From a virus, in IMG/VR virus record IMGVR_UViG_3300025617_000033, positions 1-51,195 of that record: a DNA stretch of 51,195 nt, one strand, 5' to 3'. The notes under the pieces are model-generated. The model was not told the origin of the DNA, did no database searches, and was given only the letters and a program-made list of their open reading frames with translations. The position numbers and the translations under genes are program-made. Numbering within the stretch: the stretch's first letter is position 1; every line of letters starts with the position of its first letter. Below, in pieces: positions 7,325 through 13,912 of this stretch.

Positions 7325-7569
7325 TGACTATGAAAGAGCTATGCGAGTACTCTTTACAACAAAAAACATTGCGCGCTGCGGAGCATAGACGCAAGCACGC
7401 CCACGAAGGTTTGTGCGGTGGACTGACTCAGTCGGAGTATAATAAAATGACTGTAAGACAAAAATCTACTTTTTCAAAAGCTAGAAAGTTCACCCACAAC
7501 AAAATGTGGCAAGAAACACACAAGAAATTTGACACTAAACAATTAAATATTATAAAGAAATGTATATAA
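7324..7569 (+). CDS. Small basic early protein, unknown
   Basis: 81 residues if started at the ATG overlapping the previous stop; a second ATG two codons on (7330, context gactATG) is equally likely. Very basic (HRRKHAHEG, RQKSTFSKARKF, KKFDTKQLNIIKK), suggesting nucleic-acid binding. A frame extending upstream to 7285 would overlap the neighbour by 40 nt and is less likely. Confidence 0.6.
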   Translation: MTMKELCEYSLQQKTLRAAEHRRKHAHEGLCGGLTQSEYNKMTVRQKSTFSKARKFTHNKMWQETHKKFDTKQLNIIKKCI

Positions 7570-7724
7570 CTATATTAGACTACAATAGCGGTACAGTGGC
7601 TCGTATTGAAGTATTAGAAGGTATGAGCACTGAAGGTTACGAAGAAGTAATCATTGACAGAGGATTTAAACTAAACAATATCGAGTGGATGTCCCACTCT
7701 GATGAAGAAATTTATGAATATTAA
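7560..7724 (+). CDS. Small conserved-looking early protein (MYITILDY type)
   Basis: 54 residues: MYITILDYNSGTVARIEVLEG ... EVIIDRGFKLNNIEWMSHSDEEI. Proteins starting MYITILD(F/Y) and carrying a LNDIEWM-like segment recur in phages of Bacteroidetes as I recall; their function is unknown. It overlaps the previous gene by 10 nt. Confidence 0.65.
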   Translation: MYITILDYNSGTVARIEVLEGMSTEGYEEVIIDRGFKLNNIEWMSHSDEEIYEY

Positions 7725-7729
7725 GAATT

Positions 7730-8164
7730 ATGACAGAATACGGTAAAAAATTATTACAACAAGAAAACGACTTAGTAAAAAGTATGCTAGTCGACTACGG
7801 AATCAGAGAAGTAACAACGGCTAAACAAGCTAAAAATGGTACTCGTGAGTTTGAGTTTCCTGTACCTTGCTATTCAAAGCAACGACTTAAATGGTTTAAG
7901 CGTAAGAAATATGACTTAAAAGACTTACCTCGACTACGTATTGCTTCATTCAAATCAGGTTATGTACGTAAGCAAAACGGCGCTTACACCGCTTATCAAA
8001 TAAATCCTGTCTACATGCAGAATTATCAGTATGTATGGCAGAGAGATAATGGTCAATTGTACACATCAAATGGCGTTAATCACGCTCGAGCACTTATTGT
8101 ATCACCAATTGTAAGACTAAACTATATACTACAATTTTATCTAAGAAACTATGCGAACAATTAA
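7730..8164 (+). CDS. Early protein of unknown function
   Basis: 144 residues. Acidic/helical N-terminus (KKLLQQENDLVKSMLVDYG), a basic centre (YSKQRLKWFKRKKYDLKDLPRLR), then an aromatic-rich segment (YQINPVYMQNYQYVWQRDNG). Likely nucleic-acid or membrane associated by composition, but no motif is recognised. The next small gene starts within its end (14-nt overlap). Confidence 0.7.
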   Translation: MTEYGKKLLQQENDLVKSMLVDYGIREVTTAKQAKNGTREFEFPVPCYSKQRLKWFKRKKYDLKDLPRLRIASFKSGYVRKQNGAYTAYQINPVYMQNYQYVWQRDNGQLYTSNGVNHARALIVSPIVRLNYILQFYLRNYANN

Positions 8165-8285
8165 ACTAACAGAAAACGACTGCACTTTTGTACATTATGT
8201 ACTACGTATGTACGCTAATCAAACACCTGGACTAGATTCAGAAGACAAAGAAGAAATACGTGAAGTCGCGGCTAAATTTAAATAA
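8151..8285 (+). CDS. 44-aa early protein, unknown
   Basis: MRTIKLTENDCTFVHYVLRMYANQ ... EEIREVAAKFK. Short helix-rich sequence with start context aactATG, overlapping the gene before it by 14 nt and stopping 1 nt before the next start. The pattern 'ITLTENE...' followed by helices is common among small phage proteins of unknown role. Confidence 0.6.
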   Translation: MRTIKLTENDCTFVHYVLRMYANQTPGLDSEDKEEIREVAAKFK

Positions 8286-8286
8286 T

Positions 8287-8487
8287 ATGAGTAAAATAGA
8301 CGAAATAATAGACAAAGAGCTAGCTATCTTCGATAGATCGCTAGTCGCTACACCAAGCACTAGAGAAAGATTAGACCAATTTGCACAAGCAAACAATGGC
8401 GCTAATGATGTTCTATTAACACAAATGGCGGTGCAATTAGGTTATATAACTGCGCTTAAATTTATAAAAAAAGAAATAAACATATGA
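8287..8487 (+). CDS. Small early protein, unknown
   Basis: 66 residues from ATG 8287 (MSKIDEIIDKELAIFDRSL...). An upstream in-frame ATG at 8260 lies inside the previous gene. Helical; its start MSKIDEI resembles the next protein (MSKIKEIDEI), suggesting duplication of the translation-start region. It ends in an ATGA overlap with the next gene. Confidence 0.62.
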   Translation: MSKIDEIIDKELAIFDRSLVATPSTRERLDQFAQANNGANDVLLTQMAVQLGYITALKFIKKEINI

Positions 8488-8711
8488 GTAAAATAAAAGA
8501 AATAGATGAGATAGCTCAGTATCAAGCTGATGTTATACTAGAAACCCTGAAAGAACAGGTGGAATGGTCCATAGCGGACTATGATGTAAACGGTGATGAC
8601 TATTATAATCTAAGAGATTACACTGTCTACCAAACTGTAATTAAACTACTAGAACAAGTGGATCTTGTAGATGTTGATTATTACAAACAAAATTCGATTA
8701 TCTCTGGATAA
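8484..8711 (+). CDS. Small acidic early protein, unknown
   Basis: 75 residues, acidic and helical (ETLKEQVEWSIADYDVNGDDYYNL ... VIKLLEQVDLVDVDYY). Its final codons are encoded by motif P6, so the promoter-like element lies in its 3' end. Coupled to the previous gene by ATGA. Confidence 0.62.
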   Translation: MSKIKEIDEIAQYQADVILETLKEQVEWSIADYDVNGDDYYNLRDYTVYQTVIKLLEQVDLVDVDYYKQNSIISG

Positions 8712-8713
8712 TA
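8681..8713 (+). promoter_or_regulatory. Bipartite early-promoter-like motif P6
   Basis: TTACAAACAAAAT, 12 nt, GGATAATA, 28 nt upstream of the ATG at 8742. It lies within the 3' end of the preceding gene. The downstream atatATGTAACAAAT is shared with P5. Confidence 0.62.
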
Positions 8714-8741
8714 TATATGTAACAAATAAAAATAATAAACT

Positions 8742-8930
8742 ATGTATTGTAGATGTGGAAATAAAGTACACCCTGTCCGTTTAGACTTAGGATATAACAC
8801 GTGTGTGAAGTGCTCAACAACTAAAACATACTCGTATGTCCCAATCATTGAGCACAAAACAGGCAATACAATTCAAATCGTCAGCCAAGAAGTGTCTGCA
8901 AGTGTACACAGGTCTTGGCGACGTAAGTAA
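8742..8930 (+). CDS. Small zinc-ribbon-like protein
   Basis: 62 residues. Cys pairs CRCG (C3, C5) and CVKC (C21, C24) precede a conserved-looking YVPIIEHKTGNTIQIV segment. Small proteins with this CxCG...CxxC...IxxHKTGN architecture are common in marine phages including cyanophages as I recall; function unknown, presumably zinc-binding. First gene after P6. Confidence 0.72.
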   Translation: MYCRCGNKVHPVRLDLGYNTCVKCSTTKTYSYVPIIEHKTGNTIQIVSQEVSASVHRSWRRK

Positions 8931-8933
8931 GAG

Positions 8934-9005
8934 AGATCCAATTAGGTTGTGTATGCAATTAGCTCCTCAACCTCTTGCACTTGCAGATGTAAAGTGGTTG
9001 GATCT
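8934..9005 (+). ncRNA. Possible structured RNA, 72 nt, closed by an 8-bp stem
   Basis: AGATCCAA (8934-8941) can pair perfectly with TTGGATCT (8998-9005), and inside it AGGTTG (8944-8949) with CAACCT (8968-8973). The span is tRNA-sized but there is no T-loop or anticodon loop, so it is not a standard tRNA. It lies in a 220-nt gap without a gene, next to the tRNA-like 3' end at 9063-9130. It may be a degenerate tRNA or a separate RNA. Confidence 0.35.
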
Positions 9006-9062
9006 TTTGAGAGCAGGTTGACCAGAGTGTCGTAATGTTGTGTATATACAACCCCTGCAAAT

Positions 9063-9130
9063 GGGCGTGAATGGTAAGACAAGCCAACGTCTGCAGGTGC
9101 CAAAAGCAGGTTCGATTCCTGCCACGTCCA
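9063..9130 (+). ncRNA. tRNA-like element (intact T-arm and acceptor stem, abnormal body)
   Basis: A perfect T-arm, GCAGG-TTCGATT-CCTGC (9106-9122), is followed by CACGTCC (9123-9129), which pairs with GGGCGTG (9063-9069, one G-U), then A and CTA. A 4-bp D-like stem TGGT/GCCA (9072-9075/9083-9086) is possible. The element is only 68 nt long and the D-loop lacks GG. No good anticodon stem forms; instead TGCAGG (9092-9097) pairs with CCTGCA just upstream (9054-9059). It may be a degraded tRNA, a tRNA-mimicking RNA, or the captured 3' end of a host tRNA (attachment-site-like), although no integrase is visible. Confidence 0.5.
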
Positions 9131-9150
9131 CTAATTTTAAAAATATAACT

Positions 9151-9297
9151 ATGAAATACCTTTATCAAGAACTAGATGAGTTGTTAAATACTATTAAATA
9201 CTCAGACGAAAGGGGTTTAGATGATCTATATGATAATCTATACTTCGAAGACATTTTAGAAACATGCAAAGAAATTGCAAAATACATAAAAGAATAA
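9151..9297 (+). CDS. 48-aa acidic early protein
   Basis: MKYLYQELDELLNTIKYSDERGLDDLYDNLYF... , acidic and helical. It starts at ATG 9151 (ataactATG). The same frame is open upstream to 9040, but that part is the translated tRNA-like element (AGSIPATS is what tRNA 3' ends translate to), so it is not used. No family recognised. Confidence 0.6.
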   Translation: MKYLYQELDELLNTIKYSDERGLDDLYDNLYFEDILETCKEIAKYIKE

Positions 9298-9300
9298 ATT

Positions 9301-9498
9301 ATGCCAAATATGAGTTATTGCCGCTTCGAAAATACGGCAAAAGATATGAGAGACTGCATCAACGCTATCGAAGATCGTGATGTATATAGCTTTAGCGACT
9401 ACGAACTACGTGGTTTTAAAGATGTATTAGAGTATGCACAAGAAATTGTTAGCATGGAACCTGAAATTGAAAAAATAATTGAATACTATGAAGATTAA
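9301..9498 (+). CDS. Small conserved phage protein (MPNMSYCRFENT type)
   Basis: 65 residues, beginning MPNMSYCRFENTAKDMRDC, a start I recognise from many phage hypothetical proteins. The rest is acidic and helical (DVLEYAQEIVSMEPEIEKIIEYYED). Function unknown. The next gene starts 11 nt before its end. Confidence 0.72.
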   Translation: MPNMSYCRFENTAKDMRDCINAIEDRDVYSFSDYELRGFKDVLEYAQEIVSMEPEIEKIIEYYED

Positions 9499-9766
9499 AG
9501 TAAAAAACATGACAAGCAATAGATCAGGAAGACCTGTTGCTAACCAATTTATTATCTGTACAAGCGAAGGTAAATACTTTCAAAGTTATGACAGCGTTAT
9601 TGCTTTTAAAGATAATGAAGGCAACGTGACATTAGATGATTATACTTGGGATTACTCGCGTACAACAAGTAAATACCGTAATGAATTTTTAGGTGAATAT
9701 ATTGCAGATACCAGATCTAAAATCGAATCAGGCGAGTATAAACTAGAAAATTTAAATAAATTATGA
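9488..9766 (+). CDS. Conserved phage protein, DUF8033-like
   Basis: 92 residues from ATG 9488. The pattern SNRSGRPVANQFII ... YFQSYDSVIAF ... WDYSRTTSKYRNEFLGE ... IESGEYKL matches a widespread phage family of unknown function (DUF8033 as I recall). The ANQF and YSRTTSKYR blocks are its signature. Coupled to the next gene by a 4-nt overlap. Confidence 0.78.
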   Translation: MKIKVKNMTSNRSGRPVANQFIICTSEGKYFQSYDSVIAFKDNEGNVTLDDYTWDYSRTTSKYRNEFLGEYIADTRSKIESGEYKLENLNKL

Positions 9767-10020
9767 GTCAGTATAACGGATGGAGCAACTACGCTACGTG
9801 GCGTGTAAACTTAGAAATACTCGGAGATATTGAATTTAATGAGCATATTTCTGCGGATTATTTAGAAGAAATAGCATATGACTGCGTATTTAACAATACG
9901 GTAGAAAAAGATTGTTTAGCAGCGGATTACGCTAGAGCTTTTTTACGTGACGTAAACTACTACGAGATCGCTGAGCGCATCAACGAAGAAATAGATTTAC
10001 AAACAAATTACGAACACTAA
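9763..10020 (+). CDS. Conserved phage protein with NGWSNYATW start
   Basis: 85 residues. The N-terminal NGWSNYATWRVNLEI block is a signature of a common phage/plasmid hypothetical family (DUF7249-like by recall). The rest is acidic and helical. The first box of motif P7 lies in its last codons. Function unknown. Confidence 0.75.
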   Translation: MSQYNGWSNYATWRVNLEILGDIEFNEHISADYLEEIAYDCVFNNTVEKDCLAADYARAFLRDVNYYEIAERINEEIDLQTNYEH

Positions 10021-10029
10021 CGGATAATA
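9997..10029 (+). promoter_or_regulatory. Bipartite early-promoter-like motif P7
   Basis: TTACAAACAAATT, 12 nt, GGATAATA: the most diverged left box (one mismatch) but the same spacing. The ATG of the next gene is 15 nt downstream (10045). This is the last copy I find; none occurs downstream on the plus strand. Confidence 0.6.
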
Positions 10030-10044
10030 TAATAAAATAATAAT

Positions 10045-10293
10045 ATGCGAAAAACTATTTACGAAAGACTAAAACCCGAGATCAAAGAAGCTTTGCACTC
10101 AGAAGAAAACAAAAAGTACAAAAGCAGTGTTGAAAGCCTAGTTAATAAACTAAGTGAAGTCACATTTTATAGTGACTTATCTATTGGTACAATTAGCACA
10201 TTATATACTTTTACAAACTTAGCTCTAGTTCAAACATCAGTGTGGGACTGGAAATACGGTGACAACATCTTAATATCAAAAGATTATGAATAG
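10045..10293 (+). CDS. Early protein, unknown
   Basis: 82 residues: MRKTIYERLKPEIKEALHSEENKKYKSSV ... LSIGTISTLYTFTN. Charged helix followed by a Thr/Leu-rich segment. First gene behind P7, overlapping the next by 8 nt. No family recognised. Confidence 0.65.
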   Translation: MRKTIYERLKPEIKEALHSEENKKYKSSVESLVNKLSEVTFYSDLSIGTISTLYTFTNLALVQTSVWDWKYGDNILISKDYE

Positions 10294-10495
10294 TGATATT
10301 AAACAACGAGCACATAATAAAGCATTTAGCAAAATGTTAACACTTGAACGTGACATTAGCAGGTTAAAGCTAGACATTAGAGCTGGCGGTGATGGCCGTA
10401 TAGGTGTTGATATGCTACAAACATGCTTATCATCAACTGAAAAAGAATTACAAACCTGGCAGTATATTGCCAAATTAATAGAAACAAATGAGTAA
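10286..10495 (+). CDS. Small helical early protein, unknown
   Basis: 69 residues: ERDISRLKLDIRAGGDGRIGVDMLQTCLSSTEKELQTWQYIAKL. Mostly helical with a Gly-rich turn. It overlaps both neighbours by 8 nt, indicating translational coupling. Confidence 0.62.
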   Translation: MNSDIKQRAHNKAFSKMLTLERDISRLKLDIRAGGDGRIGVDMLQTCLSSTEKELQTWQYIAKLIETNE

Positions 10496-10937
10496 AATAA
10501 TTACAGAAAAATTAATCGAAGAAAAACTAAAAGAAAAAGGCATATCAATGTATGATGGCGATGATAATGCTCTTGAAAAACTGCAAAACCATTATGAGTT
10601 TGAGCTAACAGATTCTTACAATAAAGAGCCAGACTATTCTATATATGCAGAAACAACAGCTGATGGCTACGAAGTATTTATTGCTACAACCGGTGATGGT
10701 AGAAACATATGTATTAACGAAGATGTATATTACTACGAAAACGATTTAAGTGATGCTTTATACAATGCTATGTTCGACTATAATGAGCTTATATATGTAG
10801 ACGATCTAGGTGCTTATTATGTACAAGATGCCATAGAAAGAGCTTGGGAAGAATATGTCGAAGAAATGGCACAAGAAGTTGAAAATGAATTAATAGAACA
10901 AGGATATGTCAGAGAAAACGAAACAGAAGTTGCCTAA
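10488..10937 (+). CDS. Acidic early protein, unknown (possible nucleic-acid mimic)
   Basis: 149 residues, strongly acidic and Tyr-rich (YETELTD-like, ...NEDVYYYENDLSD..., WEEYVEEMAQEVENELIEQG). Very acidic small phage proteins are sometimes DNA mimics that block host DNA-binding enzymes, but charge alone is weak evidence. It overlaps the next gene by 32 nt. Confidence 0.7.
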   Translation: MSKIITEKLIEEKLKEKGISMYDGDDNALEKLQNHYEFELTDSYNKEPDYSIYAETTADGYEVFIATTGDGRNICINEDVYYYENDLSDALYNAMFDYNELIYVDDLGAYYVQDAIERAWEEYVEEMAQEVENELIEQGYVRENETEVA

Positions 10938-11172
10938 ATGGTTTAACGGCGCGCTGTATTCACAAGGTGAAACAGTAGCAAACCAGTTTACTGGCGAAGA
11001 AATAGAACTTACTAACGTTGAGCTTAGTCTTTATGACTTCATAATGGGTTGTAGTATGCTATTTGAGCGTGGTTCAAACCGAGTAAACGATGACATGATT
11101 AAAGATTTTGATCGAGCTTTGACTTGGTTTAGAATTAATAACCCACAAGCCTATATGGTATTACTAGATTAA
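10906..11172 (+). CDS. Conserved phage protein, DUF7688-like
   Basis: 88 residues. The pattern LPKWFNGALYSQGETVANQFTGEE ... ELTNVELSLYDFIMG matches a small family widespread in Bacteroidetes phages (DUF7688 by recall). No catalytic residues are evident. The first ~8 residues overlap the previous gene; an internal start is not available, so the overlap is accepted. Confidence 0.75.
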   Translation: MSEKTKQKLPKWFNGALYSQGETVANQFTGEEIELTNVELSLYDFIMGCSMLFERGSNRVNDDMIKDFDRALTWFRINNPQAYMVLLD

Positions 11173-11451
11173 ATGACAGAAAAAGAAATGAACAAGCTTG
11201 CAGATATTATTGTTGACAAGCTAATAGAAAAACAAAAAGAGTATGATGAACAATTTCACATTGACATACAAGAAACAATGATGAAAGACGGAGGGTACAT
11301 ACGCCAATTATCTACAGAAGAATTATTACTAGCTGAGATCGGTAGGCTTATGACCCTATTGTCATCATACGAAGACAAAGAGCAGTACGAAAAAGCTGCT
11401 ATCATTAAAAATAAAATAGATAAATTAAAAACTAAATTAGACGAACTATGA
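11173..11451 (+). CDS. Helical protein with a C-terminal UVR-like motif
   Basis: 92 residues, nearly all helical. The end (EDKEQYEKAAIIKNKIDKLKTKL) fits the UVR helical hairpin pattern seen in UvrB/UvrC and McsA (E-x-Y-E-x-A-A-x-x-x-x-x-I). It directly abuts the previous gene and overlaps the ligase start (ATGA). Possibly a protein-interaction adaptor; function unknown. Confidence 0.62.
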   Translation: MTEKEMNKLADIIVDKLIEKQKEYDEQFHIDIQETMMKDGGYIRQLSTEELLLAEIGRLMTLLSSYEDKEQYEKAAIIKNKIDKLKTKLDEL

Positions 11452-12275
11452 TAAAACCAATGCTCGCATACAAAGTAGGCAAAAAAGATGTCGACTGGTC
11501 CGAGAAAGTATTTGTACAACCTAAGCTTGACGGTGTACGTTGTATTTTTACTAAAGACGGTGCGTTTTCACGTACTGGCAAACAATTTAAAAACGTTGCT
11601 CATCTTGAGTATGATCTAAAAGACTTTTTCAGAAAAAACCCAAACACTGTGCTAGACGGTGAGTTGTATAATCACAATCTAAAGCACGATTTCGAAAAAA
11701 TCATATCATTGGTCAGAAAAACTAAACCGACTGAAGACGATCGCCGAGACGCGCAACATTTGGTACAATACCACGTATATGATGTAATAGCTGAAAGCTT
11801 TACATATGAAGAAAGATTTAACTGGCTAAGAAATAACTTACCAGTCGCTAGAACTATGACTTTGATTGCAAATACAACAGTTAATAGTTATGATGAGGCT
11901 AAAATGCTTCACGATGTACACTTAGCTCAAGGCTATGAAGGCTCTATGCTACGCACAAATGGCTTTTACGAGCAAAAACGATCTTATAATCTACAAAAGT
12001 TTAAAGACTTCAGCGATGATGAAGCTACTATTATAGGTTACGAGGCGGGCAAAGGTAAACGCACAGGCACGCTTGGCAAGTTTTATATGCAAGATGACGA
12101 AGGAAACCAGTTTGGTTGCCCACCAGGCAAAGGTTATTCCTACAAGGATTTGGCATTTATGCTTGAAAATATACACGACTATATTGGTCAACGTGCCACG
12201 TTTACTTATTTTCAACGAACACAAGCAGGTTCATACAGACACCCGCTATTTAAAGCACTTAGAAATTATGAATAG
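11448..12275 (+). CDS. ATP-dependent DNA ligase
   Basis: 275 residues. Ligase motif I is QPKLDGVR (adenylated Lys K26, D28, G29, R31). Motif III is DGELY (D70-E72), motif IIIa YHVYDVI (~108-114), motif IV YEGSMLR (E164) and motif V LQKFKDF (K184, K186). An OB-like C-terminal part follows (about 190-275). It joins nicks using ATP and would seal Okazaki fragments and recombination intermediates. The size is that of a minimal two-domain phage ligase with no extra DNA-binding domain. Confidence 0.93.
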   Translation: MIKPMLAYKVGKKDVDWSEKVFVQPKLDGVRCIFTKDGAFSRTGKQFKNVAHLEYDLKDFFRKNPNTVLDGELYNHNLKHDFEKIISLVRKTKPTEDDRRDAQHLVQYHVYDVIAESFTYEERFNWLRNNLPVARTMTLIANTTVNSYDEAKMLHDVHLAQGYEGSMLRTNGFYEQKRSYNLQKFKDFSDDEATIIGYEAGKGKRTGTLGKFYMQDDEGNQFGCPPGKGYSYKDLAFMLENIHDYIGQRATFTYFQRTQAGSYRHPLFKALRNYE

Positions 12276-12462
12276 AGATAAACATATATGGGAAGGTTGG
12301 ACAGTCGGCGACTTTATTGATGATGTAGAGTTTGCTTTTGATAGATGCGCTCCATTTCACGACAAACAAAGCCTTAAGCGTTGGGTTGCACAGGAGCAAC
12401 CTTATTACAAAAAACACATACCAGAAGTATATAAATACTTTTTACAAAAATCAGGGTTATGA
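12268..12462 (+). CDS. Small early protein, unknown
   Basis: 64 residues from ATG 12268 (MNRDKHIWEGWTVGDFIDDVEFAFDRCAPFHDKQSLKRWVAQEQPYY). The frame runs open into the ligase gene, but this ATG has the usual context and an 8-nt overlap. Helical with an acidic N-terminal half. No family named. Confidence 0.65.
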   Translation: MNRDKHIWEGWTVGDFIDDVEFAFDRCAPFHDKQSLKRWVAQEQPYYKKHIPEVYKYFLQKSGL

Positions 12463-12545
12463 GCAAGTTAATATGGAAATTATATCATGAGAATATGATA
12501 TCAGACGAAGTAGTAGGAATATTATTAGATAAACTATACGAATGA
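12459..12545 (+). CDS. 28-aa mini-protein
   Basis: MSKLIWKLYHENMISDEVV... , coupled by ATGA overlaps at both ends (12459 and 12542), which strongly suggests it is translated. Amphipathic helix. Function unknown. Confidence 0.5.
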   Translation: MSKLIWKLYHENMISDEVVGILLDKLYE

Positions 12546-13036
12546 ACATATTTTACCTACACAGAAACCCATACAAAGCTGCAACATACTTTTATGATAA
12601 GCATAAAGTTAAGATGATCTTAGAATCAGCGCAAATGCTTTGTACGGCTCATCACGTATACGGCAATGGCGATAATGTACCTTATAAAAAAGCGCATTTA
12701 AACCACCCGTCTACGATATGGGCTAGAAATAGTAAGTCAAATTACTATTGGCTATATGAGCACATGCTAGGTATCGGCAAAGTATATACTAAACGATACG
12801 GTAAGTATCATCTTAGTATTGAAAAATGCAGAGATGCTTTAGCATTTGCTCCTGTAGGTATGCCTGATATTGGTTTTACAGAACCTCCACAGTGTATGCC
12901 AGATGAATATAAAGTTGATGGCGACAGCTTGTCAGCTTATTGGAATTATTATGAACAAGATAAATTTAAAGTAGCAAATAAAAATGAGCAAAAAATTATA
13001 CGACCATCTTATAAAGACAAACTACAATGGACTTAG
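12542..13036 (+). CDS. Conserved phage protein with HxxKMILE-type motif
   Basis: 164 residues. NPYKAATYFYDKHKVKMILESAQMLCTAHH, then NHPSTIWAR..SNYYWLYEHM, KRYGKYH and MPDEYKV form a set of blocks found in a very widespread phage family. Some members are labelled pyrimidine-dimer-glycosylase-like in databases, but I cannot confirm that activity from sequence. Conserved His, Lys, Asn and Tyr residues suggest an enzyme. It sits between ligase and regulatory genes. Confidence 0.78.
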   Translation: MNIFYLHRNPYKAATYFYDKHKVKMILESAQMLCTAHHVYGNGDNVPYKKAHLNHPSTIWARNSKSNYYWLYEHMLGIGKVYTKRYGKYHLSIEKCRDALAFAPVGMPDIGFTEPPQCMPDEYKVDGDSLSAYWNYYEQDKFKVANKNEQKIIRPSYKDKLQWT

Positions 13037-13173
13037 AGATAAAATTAAACAGCAATCGAAAACTAGAAAACCTAAAAAACCAAATTCATAATAATGAATT
13101 TTTAAACAACCATATAATTATATGTACTTTACAACCTCAAGGGACTGTGACAACAGCCCCTAATAATAAATAA
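13027..13173 (+). CDS. 48-aa early protein, unknown
   Basis: MDLEIKLNSNRKLENLKNQIHNNEF... It starts 10 nt before the end of the previous gene. Its C-terminal codons (GTVTTAPNN) are the left part of the 45-bp palindrome copy C, so the 3' end may be incidental to that element. Confidence 0.45.
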   Translation: MDLEIKLNSNRKLENLKNQIHNNEFLNNHIIICTLQPQGTVTTAPNNK

Positions 13174-13191
13174 GTAATAGGCTAATGTCAC
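13147..13191. repeat. 45-bp imperfect palindrome, copy C (overlaps start of HTH gene)
   Basis: GTGACAACAGCC ... GGCTAATGTCAC with a 21-nt centre. The right arm contains the ATG (13185) of the HTH protein gene. A further right-arm-like fragment, GCTAATGTCAC, lies at 13864-13874 inside the next small gene. Placement over a start codon suggests control of that gene. Confidence 0.85.
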
Positions 13192-13805
13192 AAAACAGAA
13201 ACATAAAATGGTTAATAGATAGGCATGTTATATATAGGAGAGATCCTGTTAACGATGTACCGACTATAGAAACCGAGCATTATAAATACTATGAAGATGG
13301 TACGCACGAATGTTATCACTTGTTTAATAGCAAGGCTAAGATTACTACGTACAAATCTTTAAAGTGGCATTTTTATGTTTTGTATTTTCTTAATCAAGAC
13401 AGACCTGAAGGTTTGTTACCAACTAGTATTTATGAGTTTATAGCTGATAAAGAAAATGGCTTTGTAACATTTTTTATTAGTGATAAGAGGCTACAGTCAA
13501 TGATAGATGATGTTTTTGAAAACGGCGGTGAACCACCAAAGAATAAAAAACGCAAAGTTATATTTAAAGACTTTAGCGGACTAACACCTGAGCAAAAAAT
13601 GAGTATTGTAGGTACATTAATCGGTAGATCTAAGCGTGTAGACGATGAAGCAATTTATCAATGCATGCTTGATCTAAACGATTTTGGTAAGAAAATAACA
13701 ATAGGTCGAATAGCAGGATTACTAAACTGTTCAGCTAGAACAATACATAGAAATATGCACGAAGATCTTAAAAAAGAAAAAGATTATTTAAATCAACAAT
13801 TATGA
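13185..13805 (+). CDS. DNA-binding protein with C-terminal helix-turn-helix
   Basis: 206 residues. N-terminal ~120 residues of unknown fold (IDRHVIYRRDPVNDVPTIETEHYKYYEDGTHECYHL...), a basic linker (KNKKRKVIFKD), then a C-terminal helix-turn-helix (KKITIGRIAGLLNCSARTIHRNM, ~168-190). Probably a regulator or replication-associated DNA-binding protein. Its start codon lies in palindrome C, so autoregulation is an obvious hypothesis. It is followed by a small gene and the sigma factor, forming a regulatory cassette. Confidence 0.75.
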   Translation: MSQNRNIKWLIDRHVIYRRDPVNDVPTIETEHYKYYEDGTHECYHLFNSKAKITTYKSLKWHFYVLYFLNQDRPEGLLPTSIYEFIADKENGFVTFFISDKRLQSMIDDVFENGGEPPKNKKRKVIFKDFSGLTPEQKMSIVGTLIGRSKRVDDEAIYQCMLDLNDFGKKITIGRIAGLLNCSARTIHRNMHEDLKKEKDYLNQQL

Positions 13806-13912
13806 GTAAAGAATTTAACGAATGGATGGAGAGCATAGGTAATATATACTATGCTAATAATAAGCTAATGTCACAAGCATACGATAAAATAGAAGAATAT
13901 GAAAAAGTATAA
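13802..13912 (+). CDS. 36-aa early protein, unknown
   Basis: MSKEFNEWMESIGNIYYANNKLM... It overlaps the HTH gene (ATGA) and the sigma gene (14 nt), so it is translationally coupled to both. It contains a fragment resembling the right arm of the 45-bp palindrome. May be a small modulator of its regulatory neighbours (context inference only). Confidence 0.55.
   Translation: MSKEFNEWMESIGNIYYANNKLMSQAYDKIEEYEKV

Noticed and set aside
8934-9005. Second tRNA gene
   Set aside because: Size and closing stem fit, but there is no T-loop (TTC), no T-stem and no anticodon arm, so it is listed only as a possible structured RNA.
8740-9130. tmRNA
   Set aside because: The T-arm and acceptor end are compatible, but no tag-peptide reading frame ending in Ala-Ala and no matching 5' GGGG end at tmRNA distance are present.
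9040-9150. Upstream extension of the 48-aa ORF at 9151
   Set aside because: It translates the tRNA-like element (AGSIPATS-type peptide); the ATG at 9151 has the normal A/T-rich context.
10488-10937. Confident anti-restriction DNA-mimic call
   Set aside because: The protein is very acidic, but I see no family signature, and acidity alone does not establish DNA mimicry.
11991-12462. Longer frames overlapping the DNA ligase 3' half on both strands
   Set aside because: The ligase frame is supported by motifs through its end. The real downstream gene starts at 12268; the minus-strand frame is a shadow.
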